Part shown: piece by piece, positions 18,482 to 27,717 of the stretch
Numbering within the stretch: position 1 is the first letter of the stretch
Layout: the number at the start of each line of letters is the position of its first letter
Assembly (NCBI RefSeq): GCF_004136575.1
Contig: NZ_NOIQ01000001.1
Coordinates: forward strand, 434,001-498,000
Direction: 5' to 3'
Source: Rothia koreensis
GTDB taxonomy: Bacteria; Actinomycetota; Actinomycetes; Actinomycetales; Micrococcaceae
DNA length: 64,000 nt
Program-made: the position numbers and the translations under genes
Notes under the pieces: generated by a model
What the model was told of the DNA's origin: nothing
Seen by the model: the letters and a program-made list of their open reading frames with translations, nothing else
Database searches by the model: none

Positions 18482-18656
18482 TCCACTTCGCACGTGAAGC
18501 CATTTCGTGCGAGGCGTTCACAAACCTGTCATGCGCCGGCAGAATCCGGGGCATCGTGGGCCGGGAAGCTAGGCTTTTTATAGCAGTGGCCCGGGCCACC
18601 ACGACCATAGTCCGCGGGCAAATGCCCGTGGGGAAGATAGAGGAGTTCTCAATCCC
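18482..18656 (+). promoter_or_regulatory. ilvN-ilvC spacer with palindrome, hairpin and possible promoter
   Basis: This 175-base gap holds a -10-like TATAGC (18579-18584), a perfect 14-bp palindrome GTGGCCCGGGCCAC (18586-18599) and an 8-bp hairpin CCGCGGGC/GCCCGTGG with loop AAAT (18612-18631). The ilvC ribosome site AGAGGAG follows. A separate ilvC promoter is known in Corynebacterium glutamicum, and this spacer may hold the equivalent. The -35 box is not clear. Confidence 0.4.
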
Positions 18657-19682
18657 ATGGCTGAAATCTTTTACGACGACGACGCAAACCTCGCGGCGAT
18701 CCAGGACAGCTCCGTCGCGATCATCGGTTATGGATCCCAGGGTCACGCGCACGCGCTGAACCTCCGGGATTCCGGCATCGACGTTCGTATTGGCCTCGCC
18801 GAGGGCTCGTCCTCGCGCGCCAAGGCCGAAGCTGAGGGCCTGCGTGTCCTGACGGTCGCGGAAGCCGTCGAAGAAGCAGACGTCATCATGATCCTGACCC
18901 CGGACCAGGTCCAGGCCGCGATCTACAAGGAATCGATCGAGCCGAACCTCGAGCCGGGGAACACCTTGTTCTTCGCCCACGGGTTCAACATTCGTTTCGA
19001 CTACATCCAGCCCATCGAGGGCGTGTCCGTGGCCATGGTCGCCCCCAAGGGTCCCGGCCACACCGTGCGTCGTGAGTTCGAGGCCGGACGCGGTGTCCCC
19101 GCACTGGTCGCCGTCGAGGTCGATGCCTCGGGCAAGACCTTCGAGCTCGCTCTGGCCTACGCCAAGGGCCTCGGCGCAACCCGCGCCGGCGTCATCAAGA
19201 CCACCTTCACCGAGGAAACCGAATCCGATCTCTTCGGTGAGCAGACCGTTCTGTGCGGTGGCGTTTCCCAGCTGATCCAGTACGGCTTCGAGACGCTGAC
19301 GGAGGCCGGCTACCAGCCGGAAATCGCCTACTTCGAGGTGTGCCACGAGCTCAAGCTCATCGTTGACCTGATCAACGAGGGCGGGATCACCAAGCAGCGC
19401 TGGTCCTGCTCCGACACCGCCGAATACGGCGACTACGTGTCCGGGCCCCGCGTGGTGACCCCCGAGGTCAAGGACCACATGAAGGCGGTTCTCTCGGACA
19501 TCCAGGACGGCACCTTCGCCAAGAGGTTCATGGACGACCAGGCCAATGGCGGCAAGGAATTCCAGGAGCTCCGTGAGAAGGGCGCAGCCCACCCGATCGA
19601 GAAGACCGGCCAGGAATTGCGCAAGCTCTTCTCCTGGAAGTCCTCCGACGCCGACTACACCGACGGCTCGGCGGCTCGCTGA
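18657..19682 (+). CDS. ilvC: ketol-acid reductoisomerase (class I)
   Basis: IlvC carries out the Mg-dependent alkyl migration and NADPH reduction of acetohydroxyacids, the second common step of branched-chain amino acid synthesis. The 341-residue protein has the nucleotide motif [10 protein letters not shown] (24-33). The KARI core follows, with [20 protein letters not shown] and the metal-binding region [19 protein letters not shown]. Length fits class I enzymes. ATG 18657 follows AGAGGAG by 11 bases. It is the third gene of the ilvBNC cluster and ends before a strong hairpin. Confidence 0.97.
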   Translation: MAEIFYDDDANLAAIQDSSVAIIGYGSQGHAHALNLRDSGIDVRIGLAEGSSSRAKAEAEGLRVLTVAEAVEEADVIMILTPDQVQAAIYKESIEPNLEPGNTLFFAHGFNIRFDYIQPIEGVSVAMVAPKGPGHTVRREFEAGRGVPALVAVEVDASGKTFELALAYAKGLGATRAGVIKTTFTEETESDLFGEQTVLCGGVSQLIQYGFETLTEAGYQPEIAYFEVCHELKLIVDLINEGGITKQRWSCSDTAEYGDYVSGPRVVTPEVKDHMKAVLSDIQDGTFAKRFMDDQANGGKEFQELREKGAAHPIEKTGQELRKLFSWKSSDADYTDGSAAR

Positions 19683-19706
19683 GAATCAGAACCCGATGAC
19701 GGTTCG

Positions 19707-19748
19707 GCAACGGCCGGTCATCCGAACCCCCGGATGGCCGGCCGTTGC
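19707..19748 (+). terminator. hairpin terminator after ilvC
   Basis: An 18-bp stem (19707-19724 with 19731-19748, one G-U pair) flanks a six-base loop. It begins 25 bases after the ilvC stop. There is no T run, as is usual for actinobacterial L-shaped terminators. Confidence 0.65.
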
Positions 19749-19801
19749 ACTTGTGAAGTCTTTCCCCATCAGGCATCCAACCATTACCTAGGAATTCGAC
19801 T

Positions 19802-21406
19802 GTGACTCAAACGCCCGTTGTCCTCCTCGCGGAGGAACTTTCGCCCGCCACCATCGACGCCCTCGGAGAGGGATTCGAGATCCGCACGACGGACGGATCC
19901 GACCGCCAGGCCCTCCTCCGGGACATTGCGGACGTCGACGCGATCATGATTCGCTCCGCGACCAAGCTGGATGCGGAAGCCTTCGCGGCCGCTCGCCGCC
20001 TCAAGGTCGTCGCCCGAGCCGGTGTCGGTTTGGACAACGTCGATATTCCCGCTGCCACGGCCGCGGGCGTGATGGTGGTCAACGCCCCCACGTCCAACAT
20101 CATTTCCGCGGCGGAGCTGACCGTCGGCCACATTCTGGGGCTGTCCCGGAACATCGCCGCCGCCGACGCTTCCATGAGGGAGGGACAGTGGAAGCGCTCC
20201 CAGTACACCGGAATCGAACTCTTCGAGAAAAAGGTCGGCATCATCGGCCTGGGCCGGATCGGTGGACTCGTTGCCGAGAGGCTCCGGGCGTTCGGGACCG
20301 AGATCCTCGCCTACGATCCGTTCGTGACGAGCGCGCGGGCGGCCTCGCTCGGCGCCCAGATGGTCGAACTGGAGACTCTGTTCCGGGAGTCCGACATCAT
20401 CACGATCCACATGCCGAAGACCGCAGAGACGACCGGAATGGTCGACGCCGCAGCCTTCGAGCTCATGAAACCTTCCGCCTTCGTGGTCAACGTGGCCCGC
20501 GGCGGCCTGGTCGATGAGGAGGACCTGGCGGAGGCGCTCAAGACGGGCAAGATCGGTGGAGCCGCCATCGACGTCTACGTCTCGGAACCGCCGCAGGGCG
20601 TCGAATTCGTGGGCATGGACAACGTGGTCACCACGCCCCACCTGGGTGCGTCGACTGCGGAAGCCCAGGAGAAGGCGGGGATCTCCGTGGCCAAGTCGGT
20701 CAAACTGGCCCTCGAAGGGGAACTGGTCCCCGACGCGGTCAACGTGGCCGGCGGCCCCATCGACGCCGACGTCCGACCCGGCATCGCGCTCGCCGAGAAG
20801 CTCGGCCGAGTACTCACCGCGTTGACCCACGATTCACCGCTGACCAGCGTGGAGGTCAAGGTGGCTGGGGAGATCGCGTCCAAGGACGTCTCGTCGCTGA
20901 AACTCGCGGCCCTCAAGGGCGTTTTCACGGACGTCGTTTCCGAGAAGGTCTCCTACGTCAACGCCCCCATGATCGCCGAGCAGCGCGAGATCGAGACCAC
21001 CCTGGTCACGACGTCCGAGGTGGAGGGTTTCCGCAATGAGACGACCCTCTCGGCCATTCTGGCCGACGGCACGCGCATTGCAGTCTCGGGGACGGTCACC
21101 GGACCCAAGCTCGTGGAGAAGCTCACGGGTGTCAACGGCTTCGATTTCGAGGTCGGACTGACGGATCACATGATGATCCTCGACTACCGCGACCGGCCGG
21201 GCGTCATCGCTTCGATGGGAACCTTGCTGGGAACCGCAAGCATCAACATCGCCGGCATGCAGGTCTCCCGCGGGGAAGGGCAGGACAAGGACCAGCGGGC
21301 CCTGTCCGTCCTGGCCCTCGATTCGCCGGCTTCCCCCGAAATGGTGGCATCGATCAAGTCGACCATCGAGGCCGACCGTACCGCGTTCGTCTCGCTCGTC
21401 GACTAG
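19802..21406 (+). CDS. serA: D-3-phosphoglycerate dehydrogenase
   Basis: SerA catalyses the first step of serine synthesis, oxidising 3-phosphoglycerate with NAD. The 534-residue protein is the long actinobacterial type. It has a catalytic domain with Rossmann motif GLGRIG (149-154), a substrate/NAD loop NVARGGLVDEEDLAEAL, and the catalytic His in TTPHLGAST (about 280). A long intervening (ASB) domain follows, then a C-terminal ACT domain (MMILDYRDRPGVIASMGTLL) that binds serine for feedback control. The GTG at 19802 follows TAGGAA. It sits between ilvC and metG with hairpins on both sides, so it is probably its own transcription unit. Confidence 0.96.
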   Translation: MTQTPVVLLAEELSPATIDALGEGFEIRTTDGSDRQALLRDIADVDAIMIRSATKLDAEAFAAARRLKVVARAGVGLDNVDIPAATAAGVMVVNAPTSNIISAAELTVGHILGLSRNIAAADASMREGQWKRSQYTGIELFEKKVGIIGLGRIGGLVAERLRAFGTEILAYDPFVTSARAASLGAQMVELETLFRESDIITIHMPKTAETTGMVDAAAFELMKPSAFVVNVARGGLVDEEDLAEALKTGKIGGAAIDVYVSEPPQGVEFVGMDNVVTTPHLGASTAEAQEKAGISVAKSVKLALEGELVPDAVNVAGGPIDADVRPGIALAEKLGRVLTALTHDSPLTSVEVKVAGEIASKDVSSLKLAALKGVFTDVVSEKVSYVNAPMIAEQREIETTLVTTSEVEGFRNETTLSAILADGTRIAVSGTVTGPKLVEKLTGVNGFDFEVGLTDHMMILDYRDRPGVIASMGTLLGTASINIAGMQVSRGEGQDKDQRALSVLALDSPASPEMVASIKSTIEADRTAFVSLVD

Positions 21407-21421
21407 ATCCCGACGACCGAC

Positions 21422-21464
21422 CACGACGCCGCCCGGCCCGACTCTCGAGGTGGGCGGCGTCGTG
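21422..21464 (+). terminator. hairpin terminator after serA
   Basis: A 13-bp perfect stem (21422-21434 with 21452-21464) with a 17-base loop starts 15 bases after the serA stop codon. T residues after it are few. Confidence 0.6.
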
Positions 21465-21490
21465 ACGGTTCAGTACCGCACTATCCACAG

Positions 21491-21519
21491 GCCGGCGTCC
21501 GGGGCAGGAGGACGCCGGC
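21491..21519 (+). promoter_or_regulatory. hairpin in the metG upstream region
   Basis: A perfect 10-bp stem GCCGGCGTCC/GGACGCCGGC with a nine-base loop ends 21 bases before the metG start. A TAGAGT -10-like box (21528-21533) follows it, seven bases before the ATG. If transcription starts there, the hairpin is outside the mRNA and may be an operator or the end of the serA terminator region. If transcription starts upstream, it is a 5' leader structure. Confidence 0.4.
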
Positions 21520-21540
21520 ATCTGCCTTAGAGTAGGAGCC

Positions 21541-23094
21541 ATGACTTCCACTTCAGCCGAGCCCTTCTACATCACCACGGCTATCGTTTACCCGAACGGT
21601 GATCCGCATATTGGCCATGCCTACGAGCACATCGCCACGGACGTCATGGCGCGGTTCAAGCGCCTGGACGGATACGACGTGCGGTTCATGACCGGAACCG
21701 ACGAGCACGGTCAGAAGATGCAGACCTCGGCCGAGAAGCAGGGGGTGACCGCCAAGGTGCTGGCGGACAAGAACTCCGCTCGCATCAAGGCGATGGACGA
21801 CCTCCTGGGTGTCAGCTACGACCGTTTCATTCGGACCACGGATCCGGACCATGTGGCTTCCTGTCAGGAGATGTGGCGGCGGATGGAAGCCAACGGGGAC
21901 ATCTACCTGGACAAGTACGAAGGCTGGTACTCGGTCCGTGACGAAGCGTTCTACGGCGAGGACGAGACCGAGGTCAGGGAAGACGGAGTCCGTTACGCGA
22001 TCCCCACGGACACCGAGGTCGAGTGGACCGAGGAGGAGTCGTACTTCTTCCGGCTCTCCAAGTACCAGGACCGGCTGCTCGAGCTCTATTCCTCCGAGGG
22101 ATTCGCCTACCCCGAATACCGTCGCAACGAAGTCGCTTCCTTCGTGCGGTCCGGGCTGAGGGACCTGTCCATTTCGCGGACGACGTTCGACTGGGGCATC
22201 CCCGTTCCGGGCGACGAAAAGCACATCATGTACGTGTGGGTCGATGCTCTGACCAACTACCTCACGGGACTGGGCTTCCCCGACACCGAGGGGGAGTTGT
22301 TCCAGAAGTACTGGCCGGCGAATTTCCACGTGATCGGCAAGGACATCACCCGGTTCCACACGATCTACTGGCCGGCTTTCCTCTGGTCCGCGGGGCTGGA
22401 ACTTCCCCGCGAGGTCTTCGCTCACGGATTCCTGCTGGTGGACGGCGCGAAAATGTCCAAGTCCGTCGGAAACGTGCTCGACCCTGCGCAGTTGGTGGAG
22501 AGTTTCGGCGTGGATCCCCTGCGGTTCTTCCTGCTTCGCGAAGTGACCTTCGGCCAGGACGGTTCCTACAGTGCTGCCGCGATCGTTTCTCGCGTCAATT
22601 CGGACCTGTCGAACGACCTGGGGAATTTGGCGCAACGATCCCTGTCCATGGTTGCCAAGAACTGCGGATCCGCCGTTCCTGAGCCGGGGGAGTTCACGGC
22701 CGAGGACCGCGAGGTGCTGGACGCAGCGGATGCTCTGTACGCTCCGGTGCGCGAGGACTTCGACCGCCTGGACTACCACCGCGCCCTGGAGCGCGTGTGG
22801 AAGGTCATTGCCCAGGTCAACCGGTACTTCACGGCGCAGGAGCCCTGGAAGTTGCGGAAGACGGATCCCGCGCGCATGGCGACGGTCCTCTACGTGACCC
22901 TGGAATCCCTGCGCATTGTGGCCACTCTCGTCCAGCCCGTCATGCCTGATTCAATGGGTCGACTGTTGGACCAGCTCGGCCAGCCAGAGGGGGAGGCCCG
23001 TGCCTTTGCGGCCCTGGACCATCGGATCGTTTCAGGCACGGCCTTGCCGGCGCCCGAAGGCATCTTCCCCAGGTATGAGGCGGCCACAGAATAA
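21541..23094 (+). CDS. metG: methionyl-tRNA synthetase
   Basis: MetG charges tRNA-Met and initiator tRNA. The 517-residue protein is a class I synthetase with HIGH at 23-26 (PHIGHAYEH) and KMSKS at 304-308. It is the short form without the C-terminal dimerisation/tRNA-binding domain, as is normal in actinobacteria. I see no Cys4 zinc knuckle in the connective domain, consistent with the zinc-free group. ATG 21541 has AGGAG only three bases upstream and TAGAGT seven bases upstream, so a leaderless mRNA is more likely than Shine-Dalgarno initiation. Confidence 0.96.
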   Translation: MTSTSAEPFYITTAIVYPNGDPHIGHAYEHIATDVMARFKRLDGYDVRFMTGTDEHGQKMQTSAEKQGVTAKVLADKNSARIKAMDDLLGVSYDRFIRTTDPDHVASCQEMWRRMEANGDIYLDKYEGWYSVRDEAFYGEDETEVREDGVRYAIPTDTEVEWTEEESYFFRLSKYQDRLLELYSSEGFAYPEYRRNEVASFVRSGLRDLSISRTTFDWGIPVPGDEKHIMYVWVDALTNYLTGLGFPDTEGELFQKYWPANFHVIGKDITRFHTIYWPAFLWSAGLELPREVFAHGFLLVDGAKMSKSVGNVLDPAQLVESFGVDPLRFFLLREVTFGQDGSYSAAAIVSRVNSDLSNDLGNLAQRSLSMVAKNCGSAVPEPGEFTAEDREVLDAADALYAPVREDFDRLDYHRALERVWKVIAQVNRYFTAQEPWKLRKTDPARMATVLYVTLESLRIVATLVQPVMPDSMGRLLDQLGQPEGEARAFAALDHRIVSGTALPAPEGIFPRYEAATE

Positions 23095-23196
23095 AGGTAT
23101 CCGCCTTGTATCCAGATAAACAAAGTTGGAACCTTGTTATGCGTTTCATCGAGTTCCACCCTTGTATCGAACCGTAGCGGCTGGCAGGATCGACAC

Positions 23197-23811
23197 ATGT
23201 TCGTTCTGACCGTGGACCAAGTGGGTTCGAGGGAGGCCGCGGATGCCGTGCCTCATCTCGAGCGAGCCCGCGGCGTCGAGGAGGCCGTCCTCCGCTTCGA
23301 CAGGACGGCCGGGGACGAGGCCCAAGCAGTCTTCGATGCGGCGGATCCTGCGATTGAGTGTCTGCTTGCCCTCGCCTCGAGCGGCGAGTGGCACTGCGGT
23401 CTCGGCCAGGGGACTATCGAACCGCCCTGGCCGAAGACCGCCCGGGAGGGGAGGGGCTCGGCCTACATCAACGCGCGGGCTGCCGTCGAGGATGCCAAGC
23501 GTCCCGGTGCACATCACGTCGGATTCACCGCAGACTCGGATCTGGGCGCCGGAGTCCGGTCCGGATTGCGGGCAATCGTGACGATGTGGAGCAAGAGAGG
23601 GGCAAAAGCCCGAGAGGCCTACGACCTCGCCGTGACCGGAATGACCCAGGCCGACATGGCGCGTCGCCTCGGGATCAGTCAGCAAGCGGTGTCCGGCAGG
23701 TTGTCCGCGAGCATGTACCGGGAGACAGAGGATCTCCGCCGCGAGATGATTCGCTGGGCCCAGCACCTGGACTCGACGGACGGTCTCGCGAGGACAGCGG
23801 GGTCATCATGA
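23197..23811 (+). CDS. SatD-like DNA-binding protein
   Basis: A 204-residue cytosolic protein. Its N-terminus (MFVLTVDQVGSREAADAVP) and the segment FDRTAGDEAQAVFDA resemble the SatD family, named after the acid-tolerance sat operon of Streptococcus mutans. The C-terminal third has a helix-turn-helix, TQADMARRLGISQQAVSGRL. I prefer ATG 23197 to the frame start at 23134 because the family-like sequence begins there. Its stop overlaps the start of a membrane-protein gene (ATGA), and the two form a pair. The function of SatD proteins is not established; a regulatory role is inferred from the HTH only. Confidence 0.65.
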   Translation: MFVLTVDQVGSREAADAVPHLERARGVEEAVLRFDRTAGDEAQAVFDAADPAIECLLALASSGEWHCGLGQGTIEPPWPKTAREGRGSAYINARAAVEDAKRPGAHHVGFTADSDLGAGVRSGLRAIVTMWSKRGAKAREAYDLAVTGMTQADMARRLGISQQAVSGRLSASMYRETEDLRREMIRWAQHLDSTDGLARTAGSS

Positions 23812-24395
23812 CTCTGATCGCCCTCTCGATCATGATCCTGGCGGCCGTGCTCGGCGCCATCGTGTGCTTCCGCGTCCCCGCGGTCAGTGTTCGAACACGC
23901 CGCACCTGGGCCCTGGTGTTCCTGATTCTGCTGGTCGCGGCCGCAAGCGCCGCCACGGCCAGTGCCCTTCAGGGGGAGGGCGTCGGGGTCGAACCGTGGG
24001 CCGCCGTGGTTGCCATCGTCTCCGGGGTTGCGGCTGCCGCGCTGACCGGGTCGCCCGTGACCGCCGCTGTGCTTCAGTTCTCCCAACGGAGCGGAAAGCT
24101 CTACCGATCGGGCAGGCGCCGCGAACCATCGGAGGCGCCCGCAGATCCCGAGCGCGATTCCGACCTGCACGGCGGATTGTGGATCGGGGTCCTGGAGAGG
24201 GTCGGTGTGGCCGTCACCCTGATCGCGGGGTGGCCGACAGGGCTCACGGTGCTCGCCGCGATCAAGGCCCTGGGCCGGTTTGCCGAGCTCAAGCAGCCGG
24301 ACGCCGTCGAACGGTTCATCCTCGGAACCTTCGGCTCATTCCTCTGGGCGGCCGCCTGGGCCGGGGTCGCGATGCTCCTGACTCGAGGGCTGTGA
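23808..24395 (+). CDS. hypothetical multi-pass membrane protein coupled to the SatD-like gene
   Basis: A 195-residue membrane protein with hydrophobic segments near residues 1-20, 31-52, 60-82, 125-150 and 168-190. A hydrophilic loop (about 85-120) contains SGKLYRSGRRREPSEAP. The ATG at 23808 overlaps the stop of the SatD-like gene by four bases, so translation is coupled. Longer upstream frames through the SatD gene are shadows. The partner relation resembles satD-satE pairs elsewhere, where a regulator-like protein is encoded with an integral membrane protein. No transporter or enzyme signature was recognised. Confidence 0.65.
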   Translation: MTLIALSIMILAAVLGAIVCFRVPAVSVRTRRTWALVFLILLVAAASAATASALQGEGVGVEPWAAVVAIVSGVAAAALTGSPVTAAVLQFSQRSGKLYRSGRRREPSEAPADPERDSDLHGGLWIGVLERVGVAVTLIAGWPTGLTVLAAIKALGRFAELKQPDAVERFILGTFGSFLWAAAWAGVAMLLTRGL

Positions 24396-24472
24396 TCTTG
24401 TTCGAACCGAGGAATGTTGGCCCGGAATCCCGACCGGGCCCGGGCCATGGCTCACATACTGAGATCGCATCC

Positions 24473-24478
24473 TACTAT
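24473..24478 (+). promoter_or_regulatory. candidate -10 box of leuB
   Basis: TACTAT lies 37 bases before the leuB start, and AAGGGG follows about 12 bases before the ATG. The -35 region (GCTCAC, 17 bases upstream) is weak. A 7-bp G/C hairpin (GGCCCGG/CCGGGCC, 24419-24440) just upstream may end the previous transcript. Confidence 0.35.
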
Positions 24479-24515
24479 GTGGGCGTGACGGGCTCCAAGG
24501 GGCTACCTTGTCTCT

Positions 24516-25580
24516 ATGAGCGACACCACGGATACCCGCACCCTTGACCTGGCCGTCATCCCCGGAGACGGCATCGGCCCCGAAGTCACGGAACAGGCGT
24601 TGGCCGTCCTCACGAAGGCCGCGGGCCGTGCGGGCCTGCGTGTCTCGCCGACTCACTATGAACTCGGTGCCGAGGCCTGGCTTCGCACGGGGGAGACGCT
24701 GACGGACGAGAAGCTCGCCTCGCTCCGTGAGCACCAGGCCATCCTCTTCGGCGCAGTCGGGGCCGATCCGCGATCGACTCAGGTTCCTTCGGGGCTCATC
24801 GAACGCGAAATCCTGTTGCGACTGCGATTTGCCTTCGACCACTTCATCAACCTGAGGCCGTCACGGCTGTATCCCGGTGCCGTGTCCCCCTTGTCCGCGC
24901 CGGGCGACATCGACTTCGTCGTCGTCCGTGAGGGCACGGAGGGGCCGTATGTCGGCAACGGGGGAACGGTCCGCGAGGGCACGGAGCACGAAATCGCGAC
25001 CGAGGTCTCCGTCAATACGGCCCATGGCGTCGACCGGTTGATCCGCTACGCCTTCGACCTGGCGGCCTCGAGGGACAGGAAGCACTTGACCCTCGTTCAC
25101 AAACACAATGTGTTGGTCCACGCCGGTGGCCTCTACCGCCGCACCTTTGACCGGATCGCCCAGGAATATCCGCAGGTTTCCACGGACTACATTCACGTCG
25201 ATGCCGCGACGATCTACATGACCACGGATCCGGCCCGGTTCGACGTGATCGTGACGGACAATCTGTTCGGGGACATCCTCACCGACCAGGCCGGCGCGAT
25301 TTCAGGCGGCATCGGCTACGCCGCCTGCGGCAACATCAACGCGGAATTCACGGCGCCGTCCATGTTCGAACCCGTACACGGATCGGCGCCGGACATTGCC
25401 GGACGGGGAATCGCGGATCCCCGTGCCGCGATCCTAGCCGGAGCTTTGTTGCTTCGTCACCTGGGCCACGAAGACGCAGCGAGTACCATCGAGTCAGCAG
25501 TCGAGGACGATATGCGGGACCACGGCGCCGAGCAGCGATCGACCGCAGACATCGGTCGAGCTGTTCTCGCCGGGATCTGA
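24516..25580 (+). CDS. leuB: 3-isopropylmalate dehydrogenase
   Basis: LeuB oxidatively decarboxylates 3-isopropylmalate with NAD in leucine synthesis. The 354-residue protein begins with the family core [13 protein letters not shown], includes the substrate Arg-rich region [20 protein letters not shown], and has the metal/NAD motif [19 protein letters not shown] followed by [19 protein letters not shown]. Length is typical of the actinobacterial type. Its partners leuC and leuD are 5.4 kb downstream. ilvE follows 77 bases after the stop, past a short G/C hairpin. Confidence 0.96.
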   Translation: MSDTTDTRTLDLAVIPGDGIGPEVTEQALAVLTKAAGRAGLRVSPTHYELGAEAWLRTGETLTDEKLASLREHQAILFGAVGADPRSTQVPSGLIEREILLRLRFAFDHFINLRPSRLYPGAVSPLSAPGDIDFVVVREGTEGPYVGNGGTVREGTEHEIATEVSVNTAHGVDRLIRYAFDLAASRDRKHLTLVHKHNVLVHAGGLYRRTFDRIAQEYPQVSTDYIHVDAATIYMTTDPARFDVIVTDNLFGDILTDQAGAISGGIGYAACGNINAEFTAPSMFEPVHGSAPDIAGRGIADPRAAILAGALLLRHLGHEDAASTIESAVEDDMRDHGAEQRSTADIGRAVLAGI

Positions 25581-25611
25581 GCCTCTCCTCTCTTCCCCGA
25601 TAGTCCGGGCG

Positions 25612-25631
25612 CCGCCGCAAGGACGCGGCGG
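25612..25631. terminator. short G/C hairpin between leuB and ilvE
   Basis: A 7-bp stem CCGCCGC/GCGGCGG with a six-base loop lies 31 bases after leuB. Without a T run it may be a weak terminator or a 5' structure in the ilvE leader. Confidence 0.35.
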
Positions 25632-25657
25632 TCGCGCGGTACAAGACACACACGCAC

Positions 25658-26776
25658 ATGCTGGAAACGGAGCCCACGTTGAGCACTTCGACCTTCACCA
25701 CCACCGAGAACCAGGAACCGACCACACCGGAAAGGCTGGCCGAGATTCTGGCGGCTCCCGGGTTCGGTGAATTCATGACGGACCACGTGGCCAAGGTCGA
25801 GTGGAGCGGCGAGAGCCCGGACGGCGGCGAATGGCGGGATGCCCGGATCGAGCCGTACGGCCCCCTGAGCCTCGATCCCGCGACGTCGGTCCTGCACTAC
25901 GGCCAGGAAGTCTTCGAGGGGCTCAAGGCGTACCGTCACCAGGACGGCTCCGTCTGGTTGTTCCGGCCCGAGGCGAATGCCCAGCGATTCCAGAAATCGG
26001 CGAGGCGACTGGCCCTCCCGGAGCTTCCGGTCGACCTCTTCGTCGACGCCGTCCGGAACCTCGTGGAGAAGGACTCGCGGTGGATCCCGGAGGGAGAGGG
26101 GACTTCGTTGTACCTCAGGCCCTTCATGATCGCGACGGAAAAATTCCTCGGCGTTCGGCCGACGCACGAGGCGCTGTTCGAGGTCATCGCCTCACCCGCG
26201 GCCAACTACTTCGGAACTCCCGAGCCCGTCGACATCTGGTGGGCCCGAGACTACGCCCGAGCTGGCGAAGGCGGCACGGGCGCAGCCAAGTGCGGCGGCA
26301 ACTACGCGGCCAGCCTTCTGCCTCAGACAGAGGCGGAGGAGAAGGGGTGCAAGCAGGTCATCTTCACCGACCCCCACCGGGACAACGCCGTCGAGGAGCT
26401 CGGGGGCATGAACGTCTTCTTCGTGTTCAGCGACGGAACACTGGTGACCCCGGAATTGACCGGAACCATTCTGGAAGGAATCACTCGCACCTCGATCATC
26501 CAGCTCGCAGAGGAACAAGGATACCGGGTCGTCGAGCGAAAGATCACAGTCGACGAGTGGCGTGACGGCGTGGAGAGCGGCGAGATCGCGGAAGTCTTCG
26601 CGTGCGGCACGGCCGCCGTCGTCGCGCCCATGGGGCGTCTGCTCTGGGAGGACGGCGAGATTCCGGCGGCGAAGAACACCAACGGTGAAGTGACCGAACT
26701 GTTGCGGACGCAACTGACCGGGATTCAGACCGGACGGGTCGAGGACCGTTTCGGGTGGTTGACCCGCGTCGTCTGA
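25658..26776 (+). CDS. ilvE: branched-chain amino acid aminotransferase
   Basis: IlvE is the PLP enzyme for the last transamination to valine, leucine and isoleucine and the first step of their breakdown. The 372-residue protein is a fold-type IV aminotransferase. The PLP lysine is K211 in AAKCGGNYAASL. Other family segments are HYGQEVFEGLKAYR and EVFACGTAAVVAPMG. Length suits the group II long form. ATG 25658 has no clear ribosome site; TTG 25679, with CGGAG about nine bases upstream, is an alternative that removes seven residues. It lies with leuB in the branched-chain cluster. Confidence 0.95.
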   Translation: MLETEPTLSTSTFTTTENQEPTTPERLAEILAAPGFGEFMTDHVAKVEWSGESPDGGEWRDARIEPYGPLSLDPATSVLHYGQEVFEGLKAYRHQDGSVWLFRPEANAQRFQKSARRLALPELPVDLFVDAVRNLVEKDSRWIPEGEGTSLYLRPFMIATEKFLGVRPTHEALFEVIASPAANYFGTPEPVDIWWARDYARAGEGGTGAAKCGGNYAASLLPQTEAEEKGCKQVIFTDPHRDNAVEELGGMNVFFVFSDGTLVTPELTGTILEGITRTSIIQLAEEQGYRVVERKITVDEWRDGVESGEIAEVFACGTAAVVAPMGRLLWEDGEIPAAKNTNGEVTELLRTQLTGIQTGRVEDRFGWLTRVV

Positions 26777-26875
26777 TCCGACCCGTGCTCGTCCTCGCGG
26801 CTCTCTTCCGAGGGCCGAACGTCACACCTGTGGATTGCTGAGCTGTGTCTGCGGTATAGGCGCTAACCTGGATTC

Positions 26876-27652
26876 ATGCGCATTGCACGATTTACAGCCG
26901 AGGACCAACTGTTCTACGGACGCGTCGACGGCGAGGACGGTCAGGAGACCGTGACCGTACTCGCGGGCGACCCGTTCTACACAGGGATCAACCCCACAGA
27001 AAAGACCTTCCCGATGGCCGACGTCCGTCTGGTCGCGCCCATCATTCCCCGTTCCAAGGTCATTGGTGTGGCCAGAAACTGGAACGAGCACGCGAGCGAG
27101 CTCGGGAACGAAGCACCCACCTCGCCTCAATTCTTCCTCAAACCGAATACCTCCGTGGTCGGTCCCGGGGATCCCGTGACCCTGCCGGATACCAGTGAGG
27201 AAGTTTCCTACGAAGCCGAACTGGCCGTGGTCATCGGGCGCATGTGCAAGTCGGTTCCGGTCGAACGTGTTCCCGAAGTGATCTTCGGATACACCTGCGG
27301 CAACGATCTGACGGCGCGTGATCTCCAGGCCACCGACCTCCAATGGACTCGCGCCAAGGGATTCGACGGTTCGTGCCCGCTCGGGCCGTGGATCGAAACG
27401 GATCTGGACACAGAGAACCTCAGCGTCAGGTCGTGGGTTGATGGTGAATTGAAGCAGGACGGCTCCACGAGCGACATGATCTTCGGCGTCGCCGATCTGG
27501 TGTCCAGGATCTCCGATGCCTTCACCCTGCTGCCCGGTGACGTCATCCTCACGGGCACACCGGCGGGTGTCGGCCTCGTCGAGGACGGGCAGGAAGTCGA
27601 AATTGAGGTCGGCGGTATCGGCGCACTCGTCAACCGGATGCGGCGGGCCTGA
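26876..27652 (+). CDS. fumarylacetoacetate hydrolase family protein
   Basis: The 258-residue protein has the FAH fold of C-C bond hydrolases and 2-hydroxyhepta-dienedioate isomerases. Visible elements are [17 protein letters not shown], then the metal-binding glutamates in [33 protein letters not shown] and [17 protein letters not shown]. Family members act on fumarylpyruvate, acylpyruvates or oxaloacetate, so the substrate is open. The position directly before gltX is common in actinobacteria and says little about the reaction. TAACCT ends six bases before the ATG, so the mRNA is probably leaderless. Confidence 0.88.
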   Translation: MRIARFTAEDQLFYGRVDGEDGQETVTVLAGDPFYTGINPTEKTFPMADVRLVAPIIPRSKVIGVARNWNEHASELGNEAPTSPQFFLKPNTSVVGPGDPVTLPDTSEEVSYEAELAVVIGRMCKSVPVERVPEVIFGYTCGNDLTARDLQATDLQWTRAKGFDGSCPLGPWIETDLDTENLSVRSWVDGELKQDGSTSDMIFGVADLVSRISDAFTLLPGDVILTGTPAGVGLVEDGQEVEIEVGGIGALVNRMRRA

Positions 27653-27717
27653 CCACACGACGGCGGGGCCACGCCCCGGAAACCTCTGAGAACGAAAGCG
27701 ATGAGTATCCAAGAATC

